Positions 51,542 to 59,801 of a DNA stretch of 64,000 nucleotides are shown piece after piece. Both the position numbers and the translations under genes were made by a program. The first letter of the stretch is position 1. The number at the start of each line of letters is the position of its first letter. The notes beneath the pieces were generated by a model that searched no databases, was not told where the DNA came from, and saw only the letters and a list, made by a program, of their open reading frames with translations. Location of the stretch: positions 3,286,001 to 3,350,000 of the forward strand of contig OZ251549.1 of the NCBI GenBank assembly GCA_965243415.1, given 5' to 3'. The DNA is from G965204755 sp965243415. GTDB lineage: Bacteria; Acidobacteriota; Vicinamibacteria; Marinacidobacterales; Marinacidobacteraceae.

Positions 51542-53190
51542 CGCCGCCGGTCGGTCAGGCGGAGCGCCCGCCCCGGCCGCTGACCGGTCGGATCCCCGCC
51601 CCGGAGTACGAAGTCCCCGGCCACCATCACATGGGAGACGCCGGTGGAGTACCGGTGGGGGTCGCCGAACTCCGCGTGCTCCTCCACGGTGTCGGGATCC
51701 AGCACCACCAGGTCGGCCACCGCTCCTTCCCGGATCACCCCCCGGTCGCGGAGCCCCAACCGCTCCGCCGGGAAGCCGCTCATCTTCCGCACCGCTTCCT
51801 CGAGAGTCAGGAGCCCCGCTTCCCGGACATAGAGACCGAGCACCCGGGCGAAAGTCCCGTAGTTCCGCGGATGGGGGACCCCTTCGCCGGGGGCGACGAT
51901 GCCGCCGTCGGAGGCGATCATGGTGCGCGGGTGGACCATGATGCGCCGCACATCGTCCTCGTGCATGGCGTGGAAGACGCCGCCGAAGCCGCCGTTCTGC
52001 TGCAGTTCGACCGCCAGCGCGGCGCCGTTCCCGTTCGTCACCGGCAGGCCGCGCTCCCGCAGGAGATCGCCCATGCTCTTGCCTTCGAGCGAAGGGTCCC
52101 ATTCGCAGCGGGCGATCACCACATTGTCCGGACTGCCGCCTCCCCGATCCTTCTCCAGGTTCTCGCGGACGGCCTCCTCGATCCGCGCCCGCTGCTCCGG
52201 ATCCTCGAGCCGTTCCCGGAGCGCCTCGGCGCCCCCGGCCAGACTCCAGGCGGGAAACAGGATGGTGAGTCCGGTCGAGGACGCCGTGTAGGGGTACTGG
52301 TCGATCGTCACATCCACGCCGCGCGCCACCGCTTCGTCCACCAGCCGGAGACTCTCCTCGCTCTTCCCCCACATCGGGGCGCCGACCACCTTGTGGTGGG
52401 TCAACTGGGTCGGCAGTCCGCCCTCCTCGCCGATGCGGATCGTCTCCCGCACCGCGTCGAGGAGGAGGAGCCCCTCCTCGCGCATATGGCTGATGTGGAC
52501 GCCGCCGTGGCGCCCCGCCACCTTCGCCAGTTCGATCACTTCTTCCGTCTCGGCGAAGGCCCCCGGCACGTACTTCAGGCCGGTGGAGAGGCCGAAGGCG
52601 CCTTCGAGCATCGCCTCCTCCACCAGGCCGCGCATCTCGTCGAGTTCCGGGTCGGTCGGCGCCCGGTCCTCCATCCCGAGAATCTCGCGCCGCACCGTGC
52701 CGTGGCCGACCAGGAGACCCATGTTGATCGCGGATCCCTCGTACTCGAACCGTTCCAGCCACTCGCCGATCGGGAGCGGGGAACTGCCGTCGGGTCCGCC
52801 GATGGCGGTGGTGACCCCCTGGGTCAGGTAGTTCTCGGCGAGTCCGTGGCGGAAGACGCCCCGGGTGGCGTGGCTGTGGATGTCCACGAAGCCGGGCGTC
52901 ACCGCCAGTCCGGAGACATCGATCCACTCGTCGGCGCGGGCGCCGGAGAGATCCCCCACCCCGGCGATGCGGTCGCCGAGGATGCCGACATCGGCCGCCC
53001 GCCCCGGACTGCCCAGCCCGTCGTGGACTTCTCCGCCGATCAGGATCAGGTCGTACCGGTCGGCGCAGCCGGCCCCGAGGCCGGCAGCGAGGAACGCCGC
53101 GCCCGGGAGGAGCAGCGCGCCGGGGAGGATCGGCGGACGGCGACGCCGGGAACGAAAGGGGAAGATCGATCGGCTCGGCGCGCTCGACAT
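51538..53190 (-). CDS. N-acyl-D-amino-acid deacylase, exported (putative lipoprotein)
   Basis: 550 residues of the amidohydrolase superfamily. Metal-binding elements include VTPGFVDIHSHATRG, GGVHISHMREEG, QLTHHKVVGAP and MIASDGGIVAPGEG, characteristic of D-aminoacylase-type enzymes that deacylate N-acyl-D-amino acids. The N-terminus is a signal ending in AAGLGAGCADRY, suggesting lipid modification and a periplasmic location. The ATG at 53190 follows GGAGAG. A fit with peptidoglycan or D-amino-acid recycling is plausible; coupling to glpK is by overlap only. Confidence 0.9.
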   Translation of the reverse strand: MSSAPSRSIFPFRSRRRRPPILPGALLLPGAAFLAAGLGAGCADRYDLILIGGEVHDGLGSPGRAADVGILGDRIAGVGDLSGARADEWIDVSGLAVTPGFVDIHSHATRGVFRHGLAENYLTQGVTTAIGGPDGSSPLPIGEWLERFEYEGSAINMGLLVGHGTVRREILGMEDRAPTDPELDEMRGLVEEAMLEGAFGLSTGLKYVPGAFAETEEVIELAKVAGRHGGVHISHMREEGLLLLDAVRETIRIGEEGGLPTQLTHHKVVGAPMWGKSEESLRLVDEAVARGVDVTIDQYPYTASSTGLTILFPAWSLAGGAEALRERLEDPEQRARIEEAVRENLEKDRGGGSPDNVVIARCEWDPSLEGKSMGDLLRERGLPVTNGNGAALAVELQQNGGFGGVFHAMHEDDVRRIMVHPRTMIASDGGIVAPGEGVPHPRNYGTFARVLGLYVREAGLLTLEEAVRKMSGFPAERLGLRDRGVIREGAVADLVVLDPDTVEEHAEFGDPHRYSTGVSHVMVAGDFVLRGGDPTGQRPGRALRLTDRRR

Positions 53191-53436
53191 GGGGGACACT
53201 CTCCTTCGCCCGGCCGGCGCGCCCGACCGGACGCGAAGCCGGCGCCCGCTCCCGAAACGCCGAAAACGGTCGGCAGGCGAGTGTATCGGTATGCTGCCGA
53301 CCCGGCCCCCGCGCTTCCCGACCCGGTTGTTTCCGACCGGACGCCGACCGGCGCCGCCGACCTCGGAGCCTCGCCCGGATCCGAGCCGGCGCCGTCGCCC
53401 TCCGGTCCGCCCGAACCGCCTCCCCGCAGGATCCCG

Positions 53437-54897
53437 ATGCCGATGCCTTCCTTCCCGCATTCCCGTCACTCTTCCCGCCGCGCCGCCGTCCTCCGGGGCG
53501 ACCCGGGGTCGGGGCGCCGCTTCCACTGCCGGCCCGCGTCCCGGCTCCTGCCGGCCGGTTTCCTCCTGGCCGCCGCAGTCCTTCCGCCGGCGGGCGCGGC
53601 GGCCGAAGAGGCCCCGGCGGTCCTGGCGATGCGCGAGCGGGCGGCCCTGGTGGACCGGTGGCTCGAGATCCGGTTCGAGACGGTGCTCCCCGAGGTGATG
53701 CGCCGCGAGGGGGTGGACCTCTGGATCGTGGCCGCCCGGGAGTACAACGAGGACCCCGTCATCCGCACCATGCTCCCCTACACCTGGCTCGCCGCCCGGC
53801 GGCGCACGGTCCTCCTGTTCCACGACCGGGGCGGGAGCGAAGGGGTGGAGCGGCTGGCGGTGGCGCGCTACGACATCGGCGGGATCCCCGGCGCCTGGGA
53901 TCCGGAGAACGAACCCGACCAGTGGGCGCGCGTCGCCGAACTGGTGCGGGAACGCGACCCGGAGGTCATCGGGGTGAACCGCTCCCCGGACTTCGGCCTG
54001 GCCGACGGCTTGACCGCCACCGAGTACGAAGCCCTCCGGGAGGCGCTGGGCCCGGCCCTCGCCGGTCGGGTCCGGGGGGCCGAACGACTCGCCGTCGGCT
54101 GGCTGGAGACCCGCACCCCGGAGGAGATGGCGGTCTATCCGGGCGTCGTCCGGATCGCCCGCTCGATCCTGTCGGAAGGACTCTCGGAGCGGGTCATCCA
54201 GCCGGGAGCGACCACCACGGAAGACCTTTCCTGGTGGTACCGCGAACGGATCCGCGAGTTGAAGTTGCAGACCTGGTTCCAGCCCGGCGTCTCCCTGCAG
54301 CGGCGCGAAGGCGCCATGTTCGGCGGCGGCGGCGAGGGCTCCGGGGACTTCTCCGGAAGACCGCCCCCGGACACCATCCTGCCCGGCGACCTGCTCCATG
54401 TGGACTTCGGGATCACCTACCTGCGGCTGAACACGGACACCCAGATGCAGGCCTATGTGCTGCGCCCGGGCGAGAGCGACGCCCCGCCGGGTCTGCGGGA
54501 GGCGTTTTCGACCGGCAACCGCCTCCAGGACCTCCTCACCGACGAGTTCGTGACCGGCCGCACCGGGAACGAGATCCTGGCGGCGGCGCTGGCGCAGGCC
54601 CGCGCCGAAGGCATCGTCGCCTCCATCTACACGCACCCGATCGGTTTCCACGGCCACGCCGCCGGCCCCACCATCGGCCTCTGGGATCGCCAGGACGGCG
54701 TTCCCGGCAAGGGCGACTATCCGCTGTTCCCGATGACGGCGCATTCCATCGAGTTGAACGCCCGCGTCCCCATCCCGGAGTGGGACGGGCAGGAGGTGCG
54801 GATCGCCCTCGAGGAAGACGCGATCTTCGACGGCGAGACGACGACCTACATCGACCCGCGGATGGAAAAGTTGCTGCTGATCCCCCGCCCCCGCTGA
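53437..54897 (+). CDS. Exported M24-family (Xaa-Pro-type) metallopeptidase
   Basis: 486 residues with a signal peptide (RLLPAGFLLAAAVLPPAGAA). The C-terminal pita-bread domain carries the metal ligands in the expected order: Asp in LLHVDFGITYLRLNTDTQMQ, His in THPIGFHGHAAGP, Glu in SIELNARVPIPE and Glu in VRIALEEDAIFD. The N-terminal domain resembles creatinase/prolidase. It probably removes residues next to proline from periplasmic peptides. Two ATGs (53437, 53443) are possible; the first has GCAGGA 6 bases before it. It is divergent from the deacylase gene. Confidence 0.88.
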   Translation: MPMPSFPHSRHSSRRAAVLRGDPGSGRRFHCRPASRLLPAGFLLAAAVLPPAGAAAEEAPAVLAMRERAALVDRWLEIRFETVLPEVMRREGVDLWIVAAREYNEDPVIRTMLPYTWLAARRRTVLLFHDRGGSEGVERLAVARYDIGGIPGAWDPENEPDQWARVAELVRERDPEVIGVNRSPDFGLADGLTATEYEALREALGPALAGRVRGAERLAVGWLETRTPEEMAVYPGVVRIARSILSEGLSERVIQPGATTTEDLSWWYRERIRELKLQTWFQPGVSLQRREGAMFGGGGEGSGDFSGRPPPDTILPGDLLHVDFGITYLRLNTDTQMQAYVLRPGESDAPPGLREAFSTGNRLQDLLTDEFVTGRTGNEILAAALAQARAEGIVASIYTHPIGFHGHAAGPTIGLWDRQDGVPGKGDYPLFPMTAHSIELNARVPIPEWDGQEVRIALEEDAIFDGETTTYIDPRMEKLLLIPRPR

Positions 54898-55088
54898 TCC
54901 GCTTCCCGCCGATCGGCCACCGCCGCCGAACCGTTCGCCGACCTCCGGACCCCGATTCCCGCCGCCGGCGGAGCCGAACGGCGAACTCCGTGAGAGCCCT
55001 CGGCGGAACCGGCCCGCCGGCGCCCCGAGGGCCCGCGCCCGGGTCGGGACGCGGCTCGGGCCCCGGCCGGACCGGCGGGGGCTGAGTC

Positions 55089-56450
55089 GTGACCGCCGTC
55101 CTCGTCGCGACCCTGTTCGTCGCGGTCGCGATCGGCGCGTTCCGCCTCCACCCGTTCCTGGCGCTCCTCGCCGGAGCGGTACTCGCCGGGTCGCTGACCC
55201 CGGGCCCGGGCTCCGCCGCGGAACGGGTTCTCGCCGCGCTCGACGAGAGCGCCGCCGACTTCGGCCAGGTGGTCGGCGCCATCGGGATCGCCATCGCCCT
55301 CGCCGCCATCATCGGCGACTGCCTGCTCCGGAGCGGCGCCGCCGACCGGATCGCCGGGGCGCTGCTCCGCGCCTTCGGCGAGCGGCGCGCCGCCTGGGCG
55401 CTGGCGGCGGCAGCCTGGGCGCTCTCCATCCCGGTGTTCTTCGACACCGTGTTCTTCCTCCTCATCCCGCTGGCCCGCGCCCTGGCGCGGCGGGCGCCGG
55501 GCCGCTATCCGGAGTTCGTCATGGCGATCTGCGCCGGCGCGATCGCCACCCACTCCCTGGTTCCCCCGACGCCGGGGCCGCTGGCGATGGCCGACCACCT
55601 GGGGCTGGGGCTCGGCGCCGCCGCCGGTTTCGGGATGCTCCTCGGCCTGCTCCCGGTGGCCGGTCTGGTGCTCCTGTCGCCGTTCCTCCGACGGGGAATC
55701 TCGGTCGAACCCGGTACCGACGACGCGCCCGCCGCCGGGCCGGAGGGCCGCGCGGTCCCGACCCGGCAACCCGGTCTCGCGGCGTCGCTCCTGCCGGTGG
55801 CGCTGCCGGTCTTCCTGATCGCCGGCGCCTCCGCGGCGGGCGCCGCCGGCCTCGAAACCACCGGCGCCGCCGCCTGGCTCCCGGTGTTCGGCCACCGCAA
55901 CGCGGCACTGTTCCTGGCGGCGGCGGCAGCCGCGCTGGTGCTGCGGAGAGCCCGGGCGCTTCCCTTCCGCCGACTGGCCGCCTCTTTCGGCGGGGCGATC
56001 GGCGCCGCCGGGCCCATCATCCTCATCACCGCCGCCGGCGGCGCCTTCGGCCGGGCGCTCGCCGGGTCCGGCGTCACCGAAGCGCTCGGCGGATTCTCCG
56101 GGAACACCGGCGGCCCGGTCCTGCTCCTCCTCGCCGCCGGAGTCGCCGCGGCGCTGAAACTGGCCCAGGGTTCGGGCACCGTCGCCATCCTGAGCGGCTC
56201 TGCCGTCGTCGCCTCCGTCGTTCCCGACCTCGGCGCCCTGCCGTACCACCCCGGCTACCTCTTCGCCGCCGTCGGTTTCGGCTCCATGATCGGCTCCTGG
56301 ATGAACGACAGCGGCTTCTGGGTGGTGGGAAAGATGAGCGGTTTCACCGAAGCCGAGACCTTCCGCACCTGGACCCTGGCCGCCGCCCTCGTCGGCCTCC
56401 TCGGCCTCTTCCAGGTCCTCCTCCTGGCCACCCTCCTCCCCCTTCGCTGA
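55089..56450 (+). CDS. GntP-family permease (gluconate:H+ symporter type)
   Basis: 453 residues with about 12 hydrophobic segments. The family signature is WALSIPVFFDTVFFLLIPLA, followed by THSLVPPTPGPLAMADHLG, and near the end GSMIGSWMNDSGFWVVGKMS and EAETFRTWT, all strongly GntP. Members import gluconate or related sugar acids with protons. The GTG start at 55089 directly precedes the first membrane helix. The gene is 190 bases after the M24 gene; no sugar-acid catabolic gene is adjacent, so the substrate is open. Confidence 0.92.
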   Translation: MTAVLVATLFVAVAIGAFRLHPFLALLAGAVLAGSLTPGPGSAAERVLAALDESAADFGQVVGAIGIAIALAAIIGDCLLRSGAADRIAGALLRAFGERRAAWALAAAAWALSIPVFFDTVFFLLIPLARALARRAPGRYPEFVMAICAGAIATHSLVPPTPGPLAMADHLGLGLGAAAGFGMLLGLLPVAGLVLLSPFLRRGISVEPGTDDAPAAGPEGRAVPTRQPGLAASLLPVALPVFLIAGASAAGAAGLETTGAAAWLPVFGHRNAALFLAAAAAALVLRRARALPFRRLAASFGGAIGAAGPIILITAAGGAFGRALAGSGVTEALGGFSGNTGGPVLLLLAAGVAAALKLAQGSGTVAILSGSAVVASVVPDLGALPYHPGYLFAAVGFGSMIGSWMNDSGFWVVGKMSGFTEAETFRTWTLAAALVGLLGLFQVLLLATLLPLR

Positions 56451-56549
56451 CCCCGCGAACTCCGCGCTGTCACGCCATGCTTCCGGCCGACGCGTCGGAC
56501 CTGCGACCGGCGCCACGGAATGCGATCCGAGGCTCGAAGGAGGACCCGC

Positions 56550-57417
56550 ATGACCGCCGACGCCGAGGCTGTCCCCGTGGCCCCCGAACGACCGGAACTC
56601 ATCGAGTTCGCTTCCGTTCGGGGACGCCCGGCAGTGTTCGTCATCTTGAACGACGCCATCGCCCGCCCACATCTGTTGATCCGTCGAGAGGAAATCGGCA
56701 ACCGTCGTTTCGAGGAACTGGACTTGGTGATCCACTCTGGCGGCGGCGACATCAACATCGCCTACCAGATCGTCCAACGGATCCGCCAGCACACCGGGCG
56801 CATGAACGCCTGCGTGCCGCTGTACGCCAAGAGCGCGGCGACGCTCCGGTGTCTCGCAGCCGATCGAATCGTGATGGACGAGTCCGCGGAACTCGGCCCC
56901 CTGGATGTACAGATCTACGAGCGCCGGAGCGGAGGTGGCCGATACACCTCGGCCTTGAATCTTTTCAAGGCTCTGGATCAACTCCAGCGAGAATCGCTGG
57001 TCGCACTGCACGCGTCGCTGAACACGATCGTGCCGACGTCAGGGCTCGACATGAACGAGTGCTTGACTCACGCCATCGCCTTTGTCGAAGCCACGACCGG
57101 CAGGCTCTTCGACAAGATGGATCCAGAAAAACTCGGTGAGTACGGTCGCGCTCTGTCGATCGGTAAGGAATACGGAAAACGTCTTCTCCGCCGATACGCC
57201 GCCGACCGGGAAGAAGGGACGAAGACGCGAGCACTGGACCAGCTCGTACGCGGCTACCCCTCCCACGAATACATCATCGATTACGCCGAACTGACCGAGA
57301 TGGGGATTCCCGTCGATCTCTTTTCGGAACACGAAAGTGACGCGGTCGGGAGTCTCTGCAAGTGGATCCCCTCCGCGCCATCGACGGTCAAACTCGTAGA
57401 GCCTCGGCCGGCACCTC
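56550..57417 (+). CDS. SDH-family Clp-fold serine protease, 3' end displaced by an IS
   Basis: 289 residues up to the insertion, from an ATG with a strong ribosome site (GAAGGAGG). It is a ClpP-like protease of the SDH_sah (DUF114) type: LDLVIHSGGGDINIAYQIV (residues 57-75) supplies the oxyanion region, LYAKSAATLRCLAADRIVMD (91-110) the candidate nucleophile Ser95, and SAELGPLDVQI the following strand; His239 is a candidate base. Removing the IS and one CCTC copy gives a 301-residue protein ending at TGA 58784, overlapping the ATG of the small gene. In the present DNA the frame runs on into IS orfA (to 57809). Its base composition is visibly less GC-rich than that of its neighbours, suggesting transfer. 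Confidence 0.85.
57414..57417 (+). repeat. Target duplication CCTC, left copy
   Basis: CCTC before the IS, repeated at 58743-58746. Deleting one copy and the IS restores the protease frame. Confidence 0.75.
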
Positions 57418-57482
57418 TGGTCCGCCCCCCAATTTGGGTGGACAATCAGCTGGGGCCCGGAGAGTCCCGGAAGGAGCGTGCG

Positions 57483-57809
57483 ATGAGCGCAGGCAAACAG
57501 GATCGAGGCCGGTTCTCCTCGAAGCGGAAGATGGAGGCTGTCCTCCGCCTTCTGAACGGGGAAGACCTGGACCTTCTCTCCCGGGAGTTGGGCGTCACCG
57601 CCGCAACCCTCTCGGACTGGCGCTCGGCGTTCCTGGCCGGAGGTCAGGCGCAGTTGAAGAGCCGGCAGCCGGATCCCCGGGACCGGGAGATTCGCGCCCT
57701 GAAGACCATGGTGGGCGACCTCACCATGCGGCTGGAGCTCTCGCGGGAGGCGGTCGAGCGGATGAAGGGGACCTCGCCCCCTTTTGTCCCGAGGAGGCCG
57801 ACAGGATGA
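57483..57809 (+). CDS. IS3-family OrfA (helix-turn-helix)
   Basis: 108 residues: SSKRKMEAVLRLLNGEDLDL then SRELGVTAATLSDWRSAFL is a Trp-containing HTH that binds the IS ends, followed by a leucine-zipper-like coil (EIRALKTMVGDLTMRLELSR). ATG at 57483 with GGAAGGAG upstream. The same frame is open all the way back to the protease start, so a protease-OrfA fusion of 429 residues could be made. Confidence 0.88.
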   Translation: MSAGKQDRGRFSSKRKMEAVLRLLNGEDLDLLSRELGVTAATLSDWRSAFLAGGQAQLKSRQPDPRDREIRALKTMVGDLTMRLELSREAVERMKGTSPPFVPRRPTG

Positions 57810-58702
57810 GCCGCGCCCTGTCGCCCTCCTTCGAGCGCCCCTTCGGCGTGGCTCGGGTCTGCGAAGAGTGGCGGATTGCCCGCTCCTCGTTCTACCTCCA
57901 TCGGACCCGGTCCTCGACTCCGCCGCCGCCACCTGGGAAGCGGGGCCCGAAGACCGAGCACACCGACACCCAGTTGACCGAGCGGATCCGCGAGGTCCTC
58001 AGCGCCTCGCCCTTCTCGGGAGAGGGCTACCGCAAGGTGTGGGCGCGGCTGCGGCTGCGTGGGGTGCGGGCGGGTAAGGCCCGCATTCTCCGCCTGATGC
58101 GCGAAGCCGGCCTGCTGGCGGCGCAGCGCGGAGGCGGCCCGCGGGGCCCCCGCAACCATGACGGCACCATCCGCACCGAGGCGCCCGATGAGATGTGGGG
58201 AACCGATGCCACTGCCACCACCACCGTCCAGGACGGTCAGGTGGCGGTCTTCGTCGCCGTCGACCACTGCACCAGCGAGGTGGTGGGGCTCCATGCCTCC
58301 CGCCGCGCCGACCGCTTCCAGGCCCTCGAACCCATCCTCCAGGGCATCCGCATCCGCTTCGGTGGCGTCCGCGAGGCCGTCGCCTCCGGGCTCTCCATCC
58401 GACACGACCACGGCTCCCAGTACATGAGCCGCGACTTCCAGCGCCAGATCGCCTTCCTCGGCGCGGAGTCCAGCCCCTCCTTCGTCCGCGCCCCCGAAGG
58501 CAACGGCATCGCCGAGCGCTTCATCCGCACCCTCAAGGAGCAGGTCCTCTGGACACAGGACTTCGACACCGTCGAGGAACTGCGTCTCGCCCTGCTCGAT
58601 TGGGCCGACCTCTACAACCGGGAGTGGCTCGTCCAGCGCCACGGACACCTCTCCCCGGCCCAAGTCCGGGAACGCCTCACCGACCGCCCCCGGGCCGCCT
58701 GA
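57806..58702 (+). CDS. IS3-family OrfB (DDE integrase-type transposase)
   Basis: 298 residues with the rve core: first Asp in DEMWGTDATATTTVQDGQVA, second Asp in IRHDHGSQYMSRDFQ and Glu in PEGNGIAERFIRTLKEQ, the DD(35)E arrangement. The N-terminus has the HTH_21-like segment (TERIREVLSASPFSGEGYRK). The ATG overlaps the stop of orfA (ATGA), implying coupled translation instead of the usual -1 frameshift, unless slippage occurs elsewhere. Confidence 0.93.
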   Translation: MSRALSPSFERPFGVARVCEEWRIARSSFYLHRTRSSTPPPPPGKRGPKTEHTDTQLTERIREVLSASPFSGEGYRKVWARLRLRGVRAGKARILRLMREAGLLAAQRGGGPRGPRNHDGTIRTEAPDEMWGTDATATTTVQDGQVAVFVAVDHCTSEVVGLHASRRADRFQALEPILQGIRIRFGGVREAVASGLSIRHDHGSQYMSRDFQRQIAFLGAESSPSFVRAPEGNGIAERFIRTLKEQVLWTQDFDTVEELRLALLDWADLYNREWLVQRHGHLSPAQVRERLTDRPRAA

Positions 58703-58742
58703 TTACCCCCTATTCAATGTCCAAAGAACACGGGGCAGTACA

Positions 58743-58746
58743 CCTC
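58743..58746 (+). repeat. Target duplication CCTC, right copy
   Basis: CCTC directly after the IS; the protease's own last 12 codons and stop (58746-58784) follow. Confidence 0.75.
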
Positions 58747-58780
58747 AGAGCACCCTTGGCGAGCCCTCCGAACCAGTCTC

Positions 58781-59008
58781 ATGACACACGAGAAGAACAA
58801 CTCGGGCACAGAGCCCTCGATCGCGGAACCCGATGTCGAGATCCCCGTGCGAGAAGCGATCAGTCTCGACTTCATCGAGGCCCGGATCCTGGTGGACCGG
58901 ATCTTCGAGGAGTGCGTCGACAGCGGGGGTCGCTCGGAACTGGACCAATTGCTGGAGAACCGCGAGCACCTCCCCTGGTATCTGCAGAAGGGCGACGCGC
59001 CCCGTTGA
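58781..59008 (+). CDS. Small protein of unrecognised family, copy 1 (intact)
   Basis: 75 residues, acidic, without a signal or membrane segment. Conserved blocks shared with the other copies are EIPVRE (20-25), EARILVDRI (33-41), SGGR.EL (48-54) and NREHLPWYL (60-68). The middle is likely a pair of amphipathic helices. I know no family with this pattern. Its ATG overlaps the displaced stop of the Clp-fold protease (ATGA), so it was originally translated right after it; an adaptor, substrate, inhibitor or antitoxin role is possible but not shown. The IS end is 38 bases upstream and may now drive or block its expression. Confidence 0.7.
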   Translation: MTHEKNNSGTEPSIAEPDVEIPVREAISLDFIEARILVDRIFEECVDSGGRSELDQLLENREHLPWYLQKGDAPR

Positions 59009-59176
59009 GGCGCGGATTGCCGAAACTGCCGGCGCGGCCTGGCCGGGGTCCCTTCTTCCCCGAGAATCGGCGGTCCTTCTCAGCGACGGGATTCCCGACA
59101 TCGCCGCGACGGCAACGGTCGTCGCGCCGCTCTCTCGACCCCGGGAGGCCCCCGGCGAGTCCGCCGGGCCAATCTC

Positions 59177-59482
59177 CTGACGCACGAAGAGAACGATCCG
59201 GGCGCCGGGCGCTCCGTCGCGGAACCGGATTTCGAGATCCCCGTGCGGGAAGCGACAAGTCTCGACTTCACCGAGGCCCGCATCCTGGTGGACCGGATCC
59301 TCGAGGAATACCTCGACAGCGGGGGGCGCGCGGAATTGGACCGGTTGTCGGAGAACCGCGAACACCTCCCGTGGTATCTCCCGGAAGCCGAAACGCCGCG
59401 GGAACACTCGTCGAGCCGGCGGTCCCTTCCGACGACGCACGCCGATCCGCGCTGTCGCGAGAAGGCGGCGCAGTCACCACGA
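59177..59482 (+). CDS. Small protein of the same family, copy 2 (start degraded to CTG)
   Basis: Aligns to copy 1 without gaps from residue 1 to the PWYL motif (REHLPWYL identical). The position of the ATG is CTG at 59177 (TCTCCTGACGCAC versus TCTCATGACACAC in copy 1), so translation needs a weak CTG start or a later GTG at 59240. There is no stop after the conserved part; the frame continues straight into copy 3, giving a potential tandem protein up to 59689. Confidence 0.6.
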
Positions 59483-59709
59483 ACTCCCCACGAGACTGCT
59501 GGGGGCTGGGGGGCAGTATCGTTCGATCCGAACGACCGCGAGATCCCGGTCCGTGTCCTGATCGAACGCGAGGCGGCCGACACGCGGATCTTGGTCGCCC
59601 GGCTGGTCCGGGAGTACCAGGAGAGTGGCCGGCGAGCGGAATTGGCCCTGCTGCTGGACCGCCGGAACGATGTCCGTGGTACCTGGTAAAGCCCGGGGGC
59701 CGAGACTGA
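59483..59709 (+). pseudogene. Small protein of the same family, copy 3 (decayed)
   Basis: Aligns in register to copy 1: P-H-E at 59486-59494 opposite T-H-E, and EIPVR at 59540. The start codon position reads ACT. Near the end the frame loses one base: GATGTCCGTGG should carry one more C to read D-V-P-W-Y-L; with that base restored the protein ends PWYLVKPGGRD and stops at 59709. As it stands the frame ends at 59689 in RGTW. Confidence 0.75.
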
Positions 59710-59801
59710 CGGAGACCGGGCCGCCGTTCCGCAGGCCAGACCGGTGAGAACCGCCTCGTCCTTCCCGACCCGCAACGCACTGCGCGAGTCGGGCGCCGGC
59801 G

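Larger units (their letters stand above)
57418..58742 (+). mobile_element. IS3-family insertion sequence
   Basis: 1325 bases starting TG and ending CA. The ends are imperfect inverted repeats: TGGTCCGCCCC on the left, TGTACTGCCCC on the right (reverse complement), each followed within about 25 bases by TTTGG(G)TGGACA or TTTGGACA. It carries orfA and orfB with a 4-base ATGA overlap and is flanked by CCTC. Both frames are intact, so it may be active. It sits 12 codons before the stop of the protease gene. Confidence 0.85.
58758..59709 (+). repeat. Three tandem copies of a small-gene unit
   Basis: Copies begin at 58781, 59177 and 59483 and align codon for codon over 68 residues. Similarity between copies 1 and 2 extends at least 23 bases upstream of the start (GGCGAGCCCTCC versus GGCGAGTCCGCC at 58758 and 59154), so whole units were duplicated. 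Copies 1 and 2 are 75% identical over the first 68 residues by hand count. Confidence 0.85.

Noticed and set aside
56550..57809. A natural protease-HTH fusion protein of 429 residues
   Set aside because: The junction coincides with IS ends and a CCTC duplication, and removing the IS restores a normal stop. The fusion is a by-product of the insertion.
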